DNA of 64,000 bases from Anaerostipes sp. (lineage in GTDB: Bacteria > Bacillota > Clostridia > Lachnospirales > Lachnospiraceae): assembly GCA_028697725.1 (NCBI GenBank), contig JAQVEG010000002.1, forward strand, positions 22,123-86,122. The letters are read 5' to 3'. The translations under genes and the position numbers were made by a program. Below, piece after piece: positions 30,441 through 41,376 of the stretch; position 1 is the stretch's first letter, and the number at the start of each line of letters is the position of its first letter. A model generated the notes under the pieces. That model made no database searches and was not told the DNA's origin. It saw only the letters and a list, made by a program, of their open reading frames with translations.

Positions 30441-31304
30441 CTACTTCTTATATCCTATTCTCTGTCCAAGTTTCACCTTTGTCTCACACTGCTCCTCTGT
30501 ACGCTTTAGCAGTTCCTGATCAATATTGACCCTGTTTTTTTCAAAGAGAAGTACAATTGTTGAACCTCCAAATTCAAAATAGCCCTTCTCTGTCCCTCTT
30601 TTCATTGGACCCATTCCCTGATGATTCTTAATTCTTCCAACCATCAAAGCTCCTACTTCCATCTGTACTACATTTCCAAAATGCTTCGTTTTCATCATCG
30701 TATATTCTCTTGCATTCTCTGAATAAATAGCCGCATAATCATTGGCAATTGGATTCACTGTATGATAAATCCCTGGAATAAAATAATTATAACTTTTTTC
30801 CCCATCATCAATATAAGAATATCTGTGATAATCATCTACAGTTAATCTACAAACTACCGCATATCCATCACGAAATCTCTTTGCAAGTTTTCTATGCTTC
30901 AATAACGATTCTACGGTGTACAAGGTATTCTTAATTACAAATGTAGTATTATCATAAATGGGATAAACAGAAACTTTACAGTCACAAGGACTAAACAAAA
31001 CATTCTCATCTTCTGGAATTGGTCGTTTCCCTGCTTTTATTTTCCTAGTAAAGAAATCATTATAAGATTTATATGTGGTTTTCTCATAATCTGCCATTGG
31101 AATATGATTGTTTTGAATAAAACTAGAAATAAAGCATTTGGAAAAAGGAGTGCTTAAAAATGCACCCCCAAATTTAGAAACCCATGGTCTTGTGAGCAGC
31201 TTTAAAGATACTCGCCCTGCCATAGATGAATATATAAATTTCAGGAAACAATCCTGTGATGAATCTTCTGTTACTAATTGGCCTTTTTCATTGATATACT
31301 TCAT
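30441..31304 (-). CDS. psd: Phosphatidylserine decarboxylase proenzyme
   Basis: YKSYNDFFTRKIK, DDYHRY, FGGSTIVLLF (GST-type cleavage site); start at MKYINE with SD GAGGTGA. Confidence 0.95.
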   Translation of the reverse strand: MKYINEKGQLVTEDSSQDCFLKFIYSSMAGRVSLKLLTRPWVSKFGGAFLSTPFSKCFISSFIQNNHIPMADYEKTTYKSYNDFFTRKIKAGKRPIPEDENVLFSPCDCKVSVYPIYDNTTFVIKNTLYTVESLLKHRKLAKRFRDGYAVVCRLTVDDYHRYSYIDDGEKSYNYFIPGIYHTVNPIANDYAAIYSENAREYTMMKTKHFGNVVQMEVGALMVGRIKNHQGMGPMKRGTEKGYFEFGGSTIVLLFEKNRVNIDQELLKRTEEQCETKVKLGQRIGYKK

Positions 31305-31315
31305 TGCTCTCACCT

Positions 31316-31927
31316 CTAAAAACAAAACATTTTAATTGCGACAATAGCACCAGCTATAACAAATCCCAACATACACTTCTTTCCTGGTTTAAACACCTTA
31401 AAATCAATTACAAACAATAATGCGATAATGAGTATAGCTCCAACATAGATGTATGGAAATACATCAAAGAAAAATCTTCGCAATTGATATACAATTGGCA
31501 GAATCAATGCGACTGACGTTACTGGCAGTCCTTGATAATGCTTTCTTCTCTCCGTTGTCACTCCTTGTCGTTGTTCTTCTGTTACATTAAAGTATGCCAA
31601 TCGAATGACTGCTCCTAATATGTACATCATATAAATAATTTTTGAATACCACTGATCCATTCCAAAACAATATCCTATCACAACTGGATATACCCCAAAA
31701 CACACCAAATCACATAAAGAATCAATCTCAATTCCAAATTTCTTTTCATCTGGAGTTCTCTCAATCATCTTTGCTACTGTTCCATCATACATATCTGTAA
31801 AACCTGACAACATTAAACACAACATTGCAATCTTAAAATTCCCATGAAATGCTGCACTCATACCAAATGTTGCACTGATAACTCCTGCATACGTAAGAAT
31901 TACAGATATATTATAAAATCCTATCAT
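31316..31927 (-). CDS. pssA: CDP-diacylglycerol--serine O-phosphatidyltransferase
   Basis: CDP-alcohol phosphatidyltransferase motif SGFTDMYDGTVAKMIERTPDEKKFGIEIDSLCDLVCFGV. Confidence 0.93.
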   Translation of the reverse strand: MIGFYNISVILTYAGVISATFGMSAAFHGNFKIAMLCLMLSGFTDMYDGTVAKMIERTPDEKKFGIEIDSLCDLVCFGVYPVVIGYCFGMDQWYSKIIYMMYILGAVIRLAYFNVTEEQRQGVTTERRKHYQGLPVTSVALILPIVYQLRRFFFDVFPYIYVGAILIIALLFVIDFKVFKPGKKCMLGFVIAGAIVAIKMFCF

Positions 31928-31939
31928 ATCATACCGCCT

Positions 31940-32962
31940 CTACTCTTTTCGTTTAATAGTTAAATGTGCAACGCAAGTCATAACTGCACTAATAATTACC
32001 AATGCATAATAACTAATCCCTCTGCTTAACAGCATTGCTGGATACAAAAGTTTCCCTTGAAAAATCTTTCTAAAGATACTCAAGAATAATCCTTCGCTTA
32101 TACCCATTCCCCCAGGTAATGGAAGCATATCAACTGAAATAGAAATCACACTTTGCAGTGCTACAATATCAATGGCTCCAAGGGTTGACAATCCAAGGGC
32201 ACGAAACACTAAATATGTCACAGAAAAATGAATCAATCTTTGAATTAAAGAAACCACAAATCCTTCTACTATCATTCCTTTGTGTTCTTTAATTACTGCT
32301 GCCGCTCTATGGTATTCAATCATAGAAATCTCGATTTTCTCAATTCTCTCTTCCTTCTTTTTGAGAATATGAATCTTCTCAAGTCCATGAATCAAACCAA
32401 GTAAAATCGTAGATGCAAGTGTTGGTTCAAACACTAAAAGCAGCATAAATGCAACACAAAATACATTCAATGCAATTCCTAAATAGAAGAAAAACACAAC
32501 ATCTGAAATATAGTTTGAAATTAATCCATGTTTAAATATAAAAATCAAAGCACCTAAAAACACAAGCACAAACTTGTACAAAATCGTTACAATCATAAGT
32601 ACAACTGTTCCCACAGAAACATCTACATTGTCTCGATTCATATAAAAAAGCTGTGCTGGCTGACCGCCTGTGGCTGATGGAGTAATACAGCTGAAAAAGA
32701 ATCCTACATAAGAATACTTGACACAGTTTCTTTTTGGAACCTTATACCGTAATACCTTCAGCATCCGATGTATAATATATGATTCACACCATACAAACAG
32801 ATTAATCATAACAAAACCTATGATAAAATAAACCGGTTTGACACTTTGAATTACCTGACTTAACTCACTTAATTCATTGTTCTTGAATATCGCATAAAAG
32901 GTCAATCCAAACAATGCTATAAAAAATATAGCATTTCCAATGATACTTTTTTTACTTTTCAT
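31940..32962 (-). CDS. LPG_synthase_TM/YbhN-type flippase-like integral membrane protein
   Basis: ~8 TMs; CITPSATGGQPAQLFYMNRDNVDVSVGTVVLMI and LPLPGGMGISEGLFLSIF typical of UPF0104/MprF TM domain. Confidence 0.85.
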   Translation of the reverse strand: MKSKKSIIGNAIFFIALFGLTFYAIFKNNELSELSQVIQSVKPVYFIIGFVMINLFVWCESYIIHRMLKVLRYKVPKRNCVKYSYVGFFFSCITPSATGGQPAQLFYMNRDNVDVSVGTVVLMIVTILYKFVLVFLGALIFIFKHGLISNYISDVVFFFYLGIALNVFCVAFMLLLVFEPTLASTILLGLIHGLEKIHILKKKEERIEKIEISMIEYHRAAAVIKEHKGMIVEGFVVSLIQRLIHFSVTYLVFRALGLSTLGAIDIVALQSVISISVDMLPLPGGMGISEGLFLSIFRKIFQGKLLYPAMLLSRGISYYALVIISAVMTCVAHLTIKRKE

Positions 32963-33665
32963 ACCCTACCTCTCGCGATGGTTCTAGATGTACGAATTGG
33001 TTGACTCTTGTAAATATATCTTCTAATTTCTTGTACATCTGAGTTCTCTTGCCAATTTGAAAACAAATCTCAGCAAGGAATATCCCACCTGCAATATCTA
33101 CTACATAGTGCTGCTTTGTAACCTGAGTTGAAACACAAACCAAGATTGCAAATACACATGAGAAAATCCGATATCCTTTGGATACAGACTTCTCCCCCCT
33201 GATTCCTATGTAACAAAACCAGCTAACAAGACAATGGACCGATGGAAATAAATTCGCAGACTGATCTACAGAATATACAAATCGTAAAGCATGTTCCCAT
33301 ACACCATTCCCTACAATCTCTGGTCTTACTAACGTTGTTGGCAAAAGCACAAAGAACATACCACATATAATACGTGACAAAAAATCACCTACTAAAAAAC
33401 GGTACATATGCTCCTTACTCACTCTTCCAATTAAAATATAATTCACAATCCAGAAGACATAGCATATTAAATAAATGCTAACAAAGCTAGGAATCACTGG
33501 AACCATACGATCAAAGCCCGTAGTAAAATCATAATGCTTCAAATTCTTACATAACATCATTGTTCCACTGTATATTAATGAATTAAACAAAAAGGAACAA
33601 ATCAACGGAATCACTGCATATTTTGGAATCACACCAAATAAATTTACACGATTATCTTTCATCAT
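32952..33665 (-). CDS. PAP2 superfamily phosphatase/phosphotransferase (integral membrane)
   Basis: NLFPSVHCLVSWF and TKQHYVVDIAGG PAP2 catalytic motifs within TM helices. Confidence 0.8.
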   Translation of the reverse strand: MMKDNRVNLFGVIPKYAVIPLICSFLFNSLIYSGTMMLCKNLKHYDFTTGFDRMVPVIPSFVSIYLICYVFWIVNYILIGRVSKEHMYRFLVGDFLSRIICGMFFVLLPTTLVRPEIVGNGVWEHALRFVYSVDQSANLFPSVHCLVSWFCYIGIRGEKSVSKGYRIFSCVFAILVCVSTQVTKQHYVVDIAGGIFLAEICFQIGKRTQMYKKLEDIFTRVNQFVHLEPSREVGYEK

Positions 33666-33707
33666 AACACTCCCAAAGTCTTATAAACTTTCTCATTCTA
33701 TAAATAA

Positions 33708-33735
33708 GAATCATGCCAAGCATATGACATGATTC
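33708..33735 (-). terminator. Possible terminator after RND gene
   Basis: GAATCATG...CATGATTC stem; T-rich but weak tail. Confidence 0.45.
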
Positions 33736-33804
33736 AAACTTATTATATCTTTATTCTATTCGCTTGTAAAGAAATACGAATTTATTTAACATTTTTGTAA
33801 GAAA

Positions 33805-36800
33805 CTAATTTCCTTTTTTTCGATTGAAAATCATATAGATACAAGGTATAAAGACTAATGTCAACAAAGTTCCATAAATCAATCCACCAATTGTTACAAT
33901 TGCCATTGGCTGTACCATATCTGCCCCGCTTCCAAGTCCAATTGCCATCGTCGATAATCCTAATATGGTTGTAATTGCAGTCATAAAGATTGGACGAAGT
34001 CTCATGGAACTTGCCTGAAGAACTGCATCTTTTAACTCCATTCCACCTTCACGAAGCTGATTAATGGCATCTACAAGTACAATTCCATTATTTACAATAA
34101 TACCTGCCAGCATAACGAAACCAATCATAGCAATAATACTTAAATCTTTTCCAGCTACAAATAAACCAAGAAGTCCACCTGTAAATGCTAATGGAATCGT
34201 AAATAAAATGATAAATGGCGATTTTAATGACTGGAACTGTGCCACCATAATCAAATACATAAATACAATTGCAAGGAGCAACATTAATCCAATCTGACTT
34301 GTAGTATCATTAATAGATTCTAATTCTCCTGCCATTTTATAAGAATATCCCGTTGGAACATTACACGCTTTTAACTTAGAAGAAACCTTATTGCTGACCA
34401 ATCCAACATTGTAATTATCCTTCACTTCTGCTGTTACAGTTACCATACGTTCCTGAGAATTTCGAGTAATCGTTGATAAACTCTTACTCTGTGATAACGT
34501 TGCAATCTTTCCAAGTTTTACACTTTTACTCTCTCCATTTTTCGTTCCTGTAATCTTAATATTCTTTAGATCACTTTGTTTCATATTCTCTTTGGCTCCG
34601 TCAGAAACCTTTACATCCCAGTCTTCTTCTCCTTCTTCTAAGGTTGTTGCCTTTGAAGCATCTTGAAGTTTTGAATTCAATTGTTGATATACAGTGGCAA
34701 CGGTTAATCCATATGTGGTTGCCTTAGCTTTGTTTACACGAATATGAATATCTGGCGTTGTATCTTCTACTCCACTATTTATATTTTTCGTTCCAGGAAC
34801 ACTTTTTACTTTTTCCGCCACATCATTGGCAATTTCCTGAAGTTTTTCCATGTCATTTCCCTTGATTTCAACAGAAACTCCACTTCCTCCTAATGCACTC
34901 ATATCCATTTGTGATTCCTGAACTTCGATTTTACAATCAAATTTCTTTGTCTTTTTTATAATTTCATTTTTAATTTCTTTGTTGGACTGTTTTTTATTTT
35001 CATTTAACAAAATATACATACTTGAAGTCGTATCGTTAGAACTACTGCTTCCTGACAGTGAAGACATACTGACAGATGAAGAAGAACTGCTTTGCATCAT
35101 AGCTCCTACACTGTCCACATCTGAGATTTCACGTACTTTTTTCATTACCGTATCTGTCATGGCTGCTGTTTCTTTCTTACTGCTTCCCTTTTCCATCTCG
35201 ATACTAAGACTCATCTGCGTACTGTCCATACTTGGCATTAAAGATGTTCCCATTTTGGTTGCTCCAAAAATAGAAGCTCCAAATAATATAAATACAAGAA
35301 CAATTACTATGACTTTTTTATCTAAAACTCGATTTAATAGACGAACATATATATCTCGTATACGATTTACTAGCTTATTTTCTTTTTCAGTAACACGATG
35401 CAGTAATCCTGCTGACATCATTGGCACAAGGGTCAATGCAATGATCAAACTTGCAATTAAGGAATATCCAATGGTCAAAGCCATATCCACAAACAACTTT
35501 CTTGTGATTCCTGTTGTAAATACAATTGGAAGAAATACAGATATGGTTGTAAGGGTTGATGCTGCAATGGCTCCAGCCACTTGTTTCGCTCCTGTAATCG
35601 CTGCTTCTTTTACTGGAATTCCCTGCTTTCTCAGCCTGTAAATATTTTCAATAACTACAATGGAATTATCCACCAGCATACCAACACCTAAGGCTAATCC
35701 AGAAAGTGAAATAACATTTAAAGTAATTCCACTAAAATACATCATAACAATGGCAAACACCACACTAATCGGTATAGAACATGCAATTACAAACGTTGGT
35801 TTTATATCTTTTAGGAAAAAGAATAAAATCAAAATAGCAAGAACTGCTCCCATTCCTAGATTTTGAAGCACTGAATTTACAATCATATTGATGTAAACTC
35901 CTTGATCCATAATATTGTTATAGTGAAGACCTTTATTTTCCTTTGTCAAAGTATCTAGTTTATCGGCAATTCGGCTGGATACATCGGCAGTTGAATAATT
36001 ATTTTGTTTTTGTACTGTAAGTAAAACTCCGTCATTTCCGTTTACTCTACAGTAAATATCATCTTTGTTATTTACAACTGCTACATCTGCAACATCGCTT
36101 AATGTAATCGGTGCAAATCCATCAATCCCCAAATCCATTAATTCCAAATTCTCTAGTTCATCCTGACTTTCTACTTTGTCTCCCACGCGAACTAAATACT
36201 TCACATTGTCTTCTGTAATATAACCAGCTGGCATCTCAAAATTCTGAGCAACTAATAATTGTTTTACTGTATCGACTGTAATTTTATCTTTCAAATTCGC
36301 TGCTGCTTTTGCCGCTGCTTTACTGCTGTCTAACTGCTGTTGTCCAGCTGATATACCACTTTCCCCCTGTGCAATGCTAATGGCTCCAGAAGTAATTTTT
36401 TGATTTGCAGTATTTCCTTGAATTTGTAGTTTGGTTAAGTTTGTATCTAAGGTTTTCTTTCCCTTTTGAATCTCCTTTAATGCAGCCTCAAGTTTTCCAA
36501 TATTAGCATCTAAGGTTTTAATATTTCCTGATAAAACAGATGACTGCTTTTCTAACTCCGAAATTTGAAGTTTAAGCTGTTCTTTTGCGGCGGCATTTGT
36601 TTCATTTTCCAACTGATCTTTTAATGTATCAACCTGTGTCTCTAATGTCCCCTTTGCAATTTGGAGAGCCATTTTTTGATTCTGAAGATTTGTAATTGCA
36701 CTTGTAATTTCTACCTCTTTTTGTGCAATGGTTAGCTTTCCATCCAACAAAGAGGTCTGTGCTTTTGCAAGGGTCTGGTTTAGCTTTTGAGATTGGGAAT

Positions 36801-37485
36801 CTAGTTGTTTTTTCCCACTTTCCAACTTACTTTTTGTTTTATCTAGCTTGGCCTGTGCTTCATCAAACTGGCCTTCCATGGCTTTTTGAACACGTTTATT
36901 TAGAGATTTAATTTTGTCCTCATTTATAATTACATGAAGATTTTCCTCTAACATTCCTGTTTTATTTACAGATGCAACCCCTTCTACAGCCTCAATTGAT
37001 GGAGAAACCTTATCGTTCACCAATTTAGAAAGCTGGGTGGTATCTAATTGATCAGAGTCTAGAGCCGTAACTAACACTGGCATCATATTAGGATTCAACT
37101 TCATAATCGTTGATGTTCCAACTTCGTCTGGCCAATACCCCTTAATCATATCAAGCTTTTCTTTCATGTCCAAGGATGCTGTATCCATATTGGCATCGCC
37201 CTCAAATTCAAGCATGACAACAGACATATTCTCGCTAGAATATGATGTTACTTCCTTAATATTCGATACCGTAGCCATAGACTGCTCTACAGGCTTTGTA
37301 ACCGTTGTTTCCACCTGTTCTGGTGACGCCCCTTGATAAGTTGTCATAACCAATGCATATGGCATCTCCATACTAGGCAGCAAATCTGTTGTCATCTTTG
37401 AAAAAGATACAACCCCTAAAATAATAATCAGTACGATTCCTACAATCACTGTAAATGGTTTTCGTACACTGAACTTTGATAACAT
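33805..37485 (-). CDS. RND (HAE1/AcrB-like) efflux permease with coiled-coil insertion
   Basis: 12-TM RND architecture (GVGMLVDNSIVVIENIYR, LAGIIVNNGIVLVDAINQLR); insertion at ~residues 195-400. Confidence 0.93.
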   Translation of the reverse strand: MLSKFSVRKPFTVIVGIVLIIILGVVSFSKMTTDLLPSMEMPYALVMTTYQGASPEQVETTVTKPVEQSMATVSNIKEVTSYSSENMSVVMLEFEGDANMDTASLDMKEKLDMIKGYWPDEVGTSTIMKLNPNMMPVLVTALDSDQLDTTQLSKLVNDKVSPSIEAVEGVASVNKTGMLEENLHVIINEDKIKSLNKRVQKAMEGQFDEAQAKLDKTKSKLESGKKQLDSQSQKLNQTLAKAQTSLLDGKLTIAQKEVEITSAITNLQNQKMALQIAKGTLETQVDTLKDQLENETNAAAKEQLKLQISELEKQSSVLSGNIKTLDANIGKLEAALKEIQKGKKTLDTNLTKLQIQGNTANQKITSGAISIAQGESGISAGQQQLDSSKAAAKAAANLKDKITVDTVKQLLVAQNFEMPAGYITEDNVKYLVRVGDKVESQDELENLELMDLGIDGFAPITLSDVADVAVVNNKDDIYCRVNGNDGVLLTVQKQNNYSTADVSSRIADKLDTLTKENKGLHYNNIMDQGVYINMIVNSVLQNLGMGAVLAILILFFFLKDIKPTFVIACSIPISVVFAIVMMYFSGITLNVISLSGLALGVGMLVDNSIVVIENIYRLRKQGIPVKEAAITGAKQVAGAIAASTLTTISVFLPIVFTTGITRKLFVDMALTIGYSLIASLIIALTLVPMMSAGLLHRVTEKENKLVNRIRDIYVRLLNRVLDKKVIVIVLVFILFGASIFGATKMGTSLMPSMDSTQMSLSIEMEKGSSKKETAAMTDTVMKKVREISDVDSVGAMMQSSSSSSVSMSSLSGSSSSNDTTSSMYILLNENKKQSNKEIKNEIIKKTKKFDCKIEVQESQMDMSALGGSGVSVEIKGNDMEKLQEIANDVAEKVKSVPGTKNINSGVEDTTPDIHIRVNKAKATTYGLTVATVYQQLNSKLQDASKATTLEEGEEDWDVKVSDGAKENMKQSDLKNIKITGTKNGESKSVKLGKIATLSQSKSLSTITRNSQERMVTVTAEVKDNYNVGLVSNKVSSKLKACNVPTGYSYKMAGELESINDTTSQIGLMLLLAIVFMYLIMVAQFQSLKSPFIILFTIPLAFTGGLLGLFVAGKDLSIIAMIGFVMLAGIIVNNGIVLVDAINQLREGGMELKDAVLQASSMRLRPIFMTAITTILGLSTMAIGLGSGADMVQPMAIVTIGGLIYGTLLTLVFIPCIYMIFNRKKGN

Positions 37486-37511
37486 AATTTTCCCTTTCTG
37501 CTCTTAATTCT

Positions 37512-37931
37512 CTAGTCTGCAACAGCCTTTCCTATTTTGTGAAGTGTTTCAATAAATACTTCCATCTCTTCTTTTCCCACTTCATCTATAATATGTTCCA
37601 TCTTGCTGATTGCCTTTTCTCTTTTTCCTTCAACAAAAGACTTCCCCTCTTCTGTAATTTCTACCACTGTCTTTCTGGCATCTTTGGGAGAATGATACTT
37701 TCGTATTAGATGTCTTTGCTCCATCTTCTTTAAAAGAGTTGCCACTCTGGCCGTACTTACCTTCATCTCATTGGCAATATCCCCTGCAATCACTTCTTGC
37801 TCTTGACAATCTAAATACATACAAACGAATATAATTCCATGATCAAAATCATTAATTTTCTGAAAAAGTTGATTGGGACAGCTTCCCTGCATCTTGTCTA
37901 ATACTTCTATTGCAACTTCTCTTTGATTCAT
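37512..37931 (-). CDS. MarR family transcriptional regulator
   Basis: Winged HTH: IANEMKVSTARVATLLKKMEQRHLIRKYHSPKDARKTVVEITEEG; immediately upstream of the RND gene. Confidence 0.92.
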   Translation of the reverse strand: MNQREVAIEVLDKMQGSCPNQLFQKINDFDHGIIFVCMYLDCQEQEVIAGDIANEMKVSTARVATLLKKMEQRHLIRKYHSPKDARKTVVEITEEGKSFVEGKREKAISKMEHIIDEVGKEEMEVFIETLHKIGKAVAD

Positions 37932-37944
37932 ATGCCCTCCTTTA

Positions 37945-37988
37945 TCTAACTATGTTAACTATTGTACTCTTGTAAAATATAATGTCAA
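37945..37988 (-). promoter_or_regulatory. Promoter of marR-RND operon with start-site operator-like repeat
   Basis: Minus strand TTGACA (37983-37988) -16 bp- TACAAT (37961-37966) followed by TAGTTAACATAGTTAGA (37945-37961). Confidence 0.65.
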
Positions 37989-38059
37989 GAACAACACTCT
38001 TGCATCTTTCTCGAATATTTTTATCTCTTACGCGTAAATATATAAAAAAGGAATCAATT

Positions 38060-38689
38060 ATGAACGAAACTTATCCCTTTACAATCTCACCTTTACCCTA
38101 CTCTTATTATGCTCTTGAACCATTCCTTGACCATGAGGTTCTTGTGTTTCATCATCAGGAACATTACGCAGCCTATGTAAAAGGACTCAACGCCACTTTA
38201 AAGCCACATCCTAAACTACAAAAAATGACCATGGAATCATTAATTCAAAATGCCCATACACTCCCTGAACCCCTTCAAACTCAGGTCATACGAAATGCAG
38301 GCGGGGTATATAATCATCAATTATATTTTGATTCAATGAACAGTCCTTCCTTTTCCCTTCCAAAAGATTCTCTTTTCAAAAAATTAACAGAAGATTTTAG
38401 TTCTTTCGATAACTTTTTAAACAAGTTTCTGGAACAGTGTATGGCACTCTTTGGTTCTGGCTATGTTTGGCTTGTTTTAAATCAAAATACTTTAGACATA
38501 ACTTCCACTCCTAATCAGGATACACCCCTTACTCGTCAGCAAAAACCTCTTCTTTGCATTGACCTTTGGGAACACGCCTACTATCTTCAATATCAAAATC
38601 GTAGGTCAGACTATATTAATAACTGGTTTTCTTTAATTAACTGGGAGCATGTACTAAAGCTTTATGTGAGTGCAGAAAAAAAGAGCTGA
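38060..38689 (+). CDS. Fe/Mn superoxide dismutase
   Basis: VFHHQEHYAAYVKGLN, NAGGVYNHQLYFDSM, GSGYVWLVL, DLWEHAYYLQYQNRRSDY (His/His/Asp/His ligand positions); start at MNETYPF with SD AAGGA. Confidence 0.9.
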   Translation: MNETYPFTISPLPYSYYALEPFLDHEVLVFHHQEHYAAYVKGLNATLKPHPKLQKMTMESLIQNAHTLPEPLQTQVIRNAGGVYNHQLYFDSMNSPSFSLPKDSLFKKLTEDFSSFDNFLNKFLEQCMALFGSGYVWLVLNQNTLDITSTPNQDTPLTRQQKPLLCIDLWEHAYYLQYQNRRSDYINNWFSLINWEHVLKLYVSAEKKS

Positions 38690-38713
38690 AACAATTACGT
38701 TTCAACTCTTTTG
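38677..38713. terminator. Bidirectional terminator between SOD and guaB (convergent)
   Basis: aaaaaaagagctgaaac-aattac-gtttcaactctttt. Confidence 0.8.
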
Positions 38714-38727
38714 TTTCTATCTTCCTT

Positions 38728-40194
<1,467 letters not shown>

Positions 40195-40226
40195 TCATTC
40201 GTTTTTATTTTGATTTATAGCTAGTA

Positions 40227-40255
40227 AATATACCAAAAAAATGTCTTTTTGTCAA
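40227..40255 (-). promoter_or_regulatory. guaB promoter
   Basis: Minus strand TTGACA (40250-40255) -17 bp- TATATT (40227-40232). Confidence 0.7.
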
Positions 40256-40263
40256 CGACATTT
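40239..40263 (-). terminator. Terminator of the HAD gene overlapping the guaB promoter
   Basis: Minus strand AAATGTC-GTTGACAAAAA-GACATTTTTTT. Confidence 0.6.
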
Positions 40264-40270
40264 CCTTGAT

Positions 40271-40921
40271 TTAATTCATTTTTTCTAATACATCAATGAC
40301 TTCATTTAGATTTTGTTTTTCACACAAACACAATTGTCTGGTTCTCTCGTCTGGTTCTATCTTATCTGGTATCATAATTGACTTCATACCCGCTGCACTG
40401 GCTGCAGCAATTCCTGACAATGCATCCTCTAACACAAGACAGTTTTGAGGCTGAACACCTATGGTACTAGCTGCCTTTAGGAATATATCTGGTGCAGGCT
40501 TTCCCTTCTCCACCATGTCTCCTGAAATAACAGTATCAAAATAAGTATCCACCTCTGCCATCTTAAGATAACGATTCACTTCGCTTCCGTTGGTAGAACT
40601 TGCCACCGCCATTTTGTAATCTCCATTCAAATATTCTAACAGGTTGATTAATCCAGACTTAATTGGAACTCCATTTTCCTTCACCCAATCTGTAACATAG
40701 TTTAATTTCATATTCCATGATGTCTCAAAATCAAAATTTCCATGACAGATTTCAGAAAAATAGTTTTCGATTTGATCGACTCCTTTTCCAAAAATATTAT
40801 ATACATGTTCTTCTTGTATTGGATATCCTAATTCCTTTGCCACCCATTCCCACGCAGGAACAGCCAAAGTTTCTGTATCAAACATCAACCCATCCATATC
40901 AAAAATAACTGCTTCTATCAT
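40271..40921 (-). CDS. HAD family hydrolase, beta-phosphoglucomutase-like
   Basis: MIEAVIFDMDGLMFDTE, ASSTNGSEVNRYL, KPAPDIFLKAA, VLEDALSGIAAASAAGM; SD AAAGGA before ATG at 40921. Confidence 0.88.
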   Translation of the reverse strand: MIEAVIFDMDGLMFDTETLAVPAWEWVAKELGYPIQEEHVYNIFGKGVDQIENYFSEICHGNFDFETSWNMKLNYVTDWVKENGVPIKSGLINLLEYLNGDYKMAVASSTNGSEVNRYLKMAEVDTYFDTVISGDMVEKGKPAPDIFLKAASTIGVQPQNCLVLEDALSGIAAASAAGMKSIMIPDKIEPDERTRQLCLCEKQNLNEVIDVLEKMN

Positions 40922-40992
40922 ACATTTTCCTTTCCAATACAATGAAAAAGCAAGGAGACTCCATATGAAATCCCCTCACTTAATAATACATT

Positions 40993-41364
40993 TTATTCTT
41001 CTTTTAAAATTGAAATTTGTGATCCTTCAGACAATCTTGGCATAGGTTTTGCTTCTACACAAATACTTCCTGGTAAACCAGCTTCTGATGCTCCGCTAAA
41101 TACAACGGTCAAGTGTCCTAGTGTTTCTAGATTAGACTGTGCAATATTTCCAACTGCTGTGATTTTGTAAATAGAACCATCAATATCTAAACTGTCTCCT
41201 GGAACAATCTCTCCTGCAATAGGCTTCACATCAATAAAATGACAAAAATCTTTTAGTGTATCTGGCACATTTTCTCCAAAAAGAACAAACATTCCTTCAT
41301 CAAAAAAGGCTTCAACTTGGTCACCTAATTCATTGACCTTTGTTTGAAAAATAGTTTTACTCAT
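40993..41364 (-). CDS. PTS glucitol/sorbitol-type IIA component
   Basis: FLLFGENVPDTLKDFCHFID-like, PGDSLDIDGSIYKITAVGNIAQSNLETLGHLTVVFSGA; resembles GutA/SrlB. Confidence 0.8.
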   Translation of the reverse strand: MSKTIFQTKVNELGDQVEAFFDEGMFVLFGENVPDTLKDFCHFIDVKPIAGEIVPGDSLDIDGSIYKITAVGNIAQSNLETLGHLTVVFSGASEAGLPGSICVEAKPMPRLSEGSQISILKEE

Positions 41365-41376
41365 AGTTTGGTCCTC

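Noticed and set aside
34979-35641. 220-aa plus-strand ORF inside the RND gene
   Set aside because: Antisense shadow ORF over a strongly supported RND coding region; low-complexity Ser/Ile/Thr composition, no SD or family motif.
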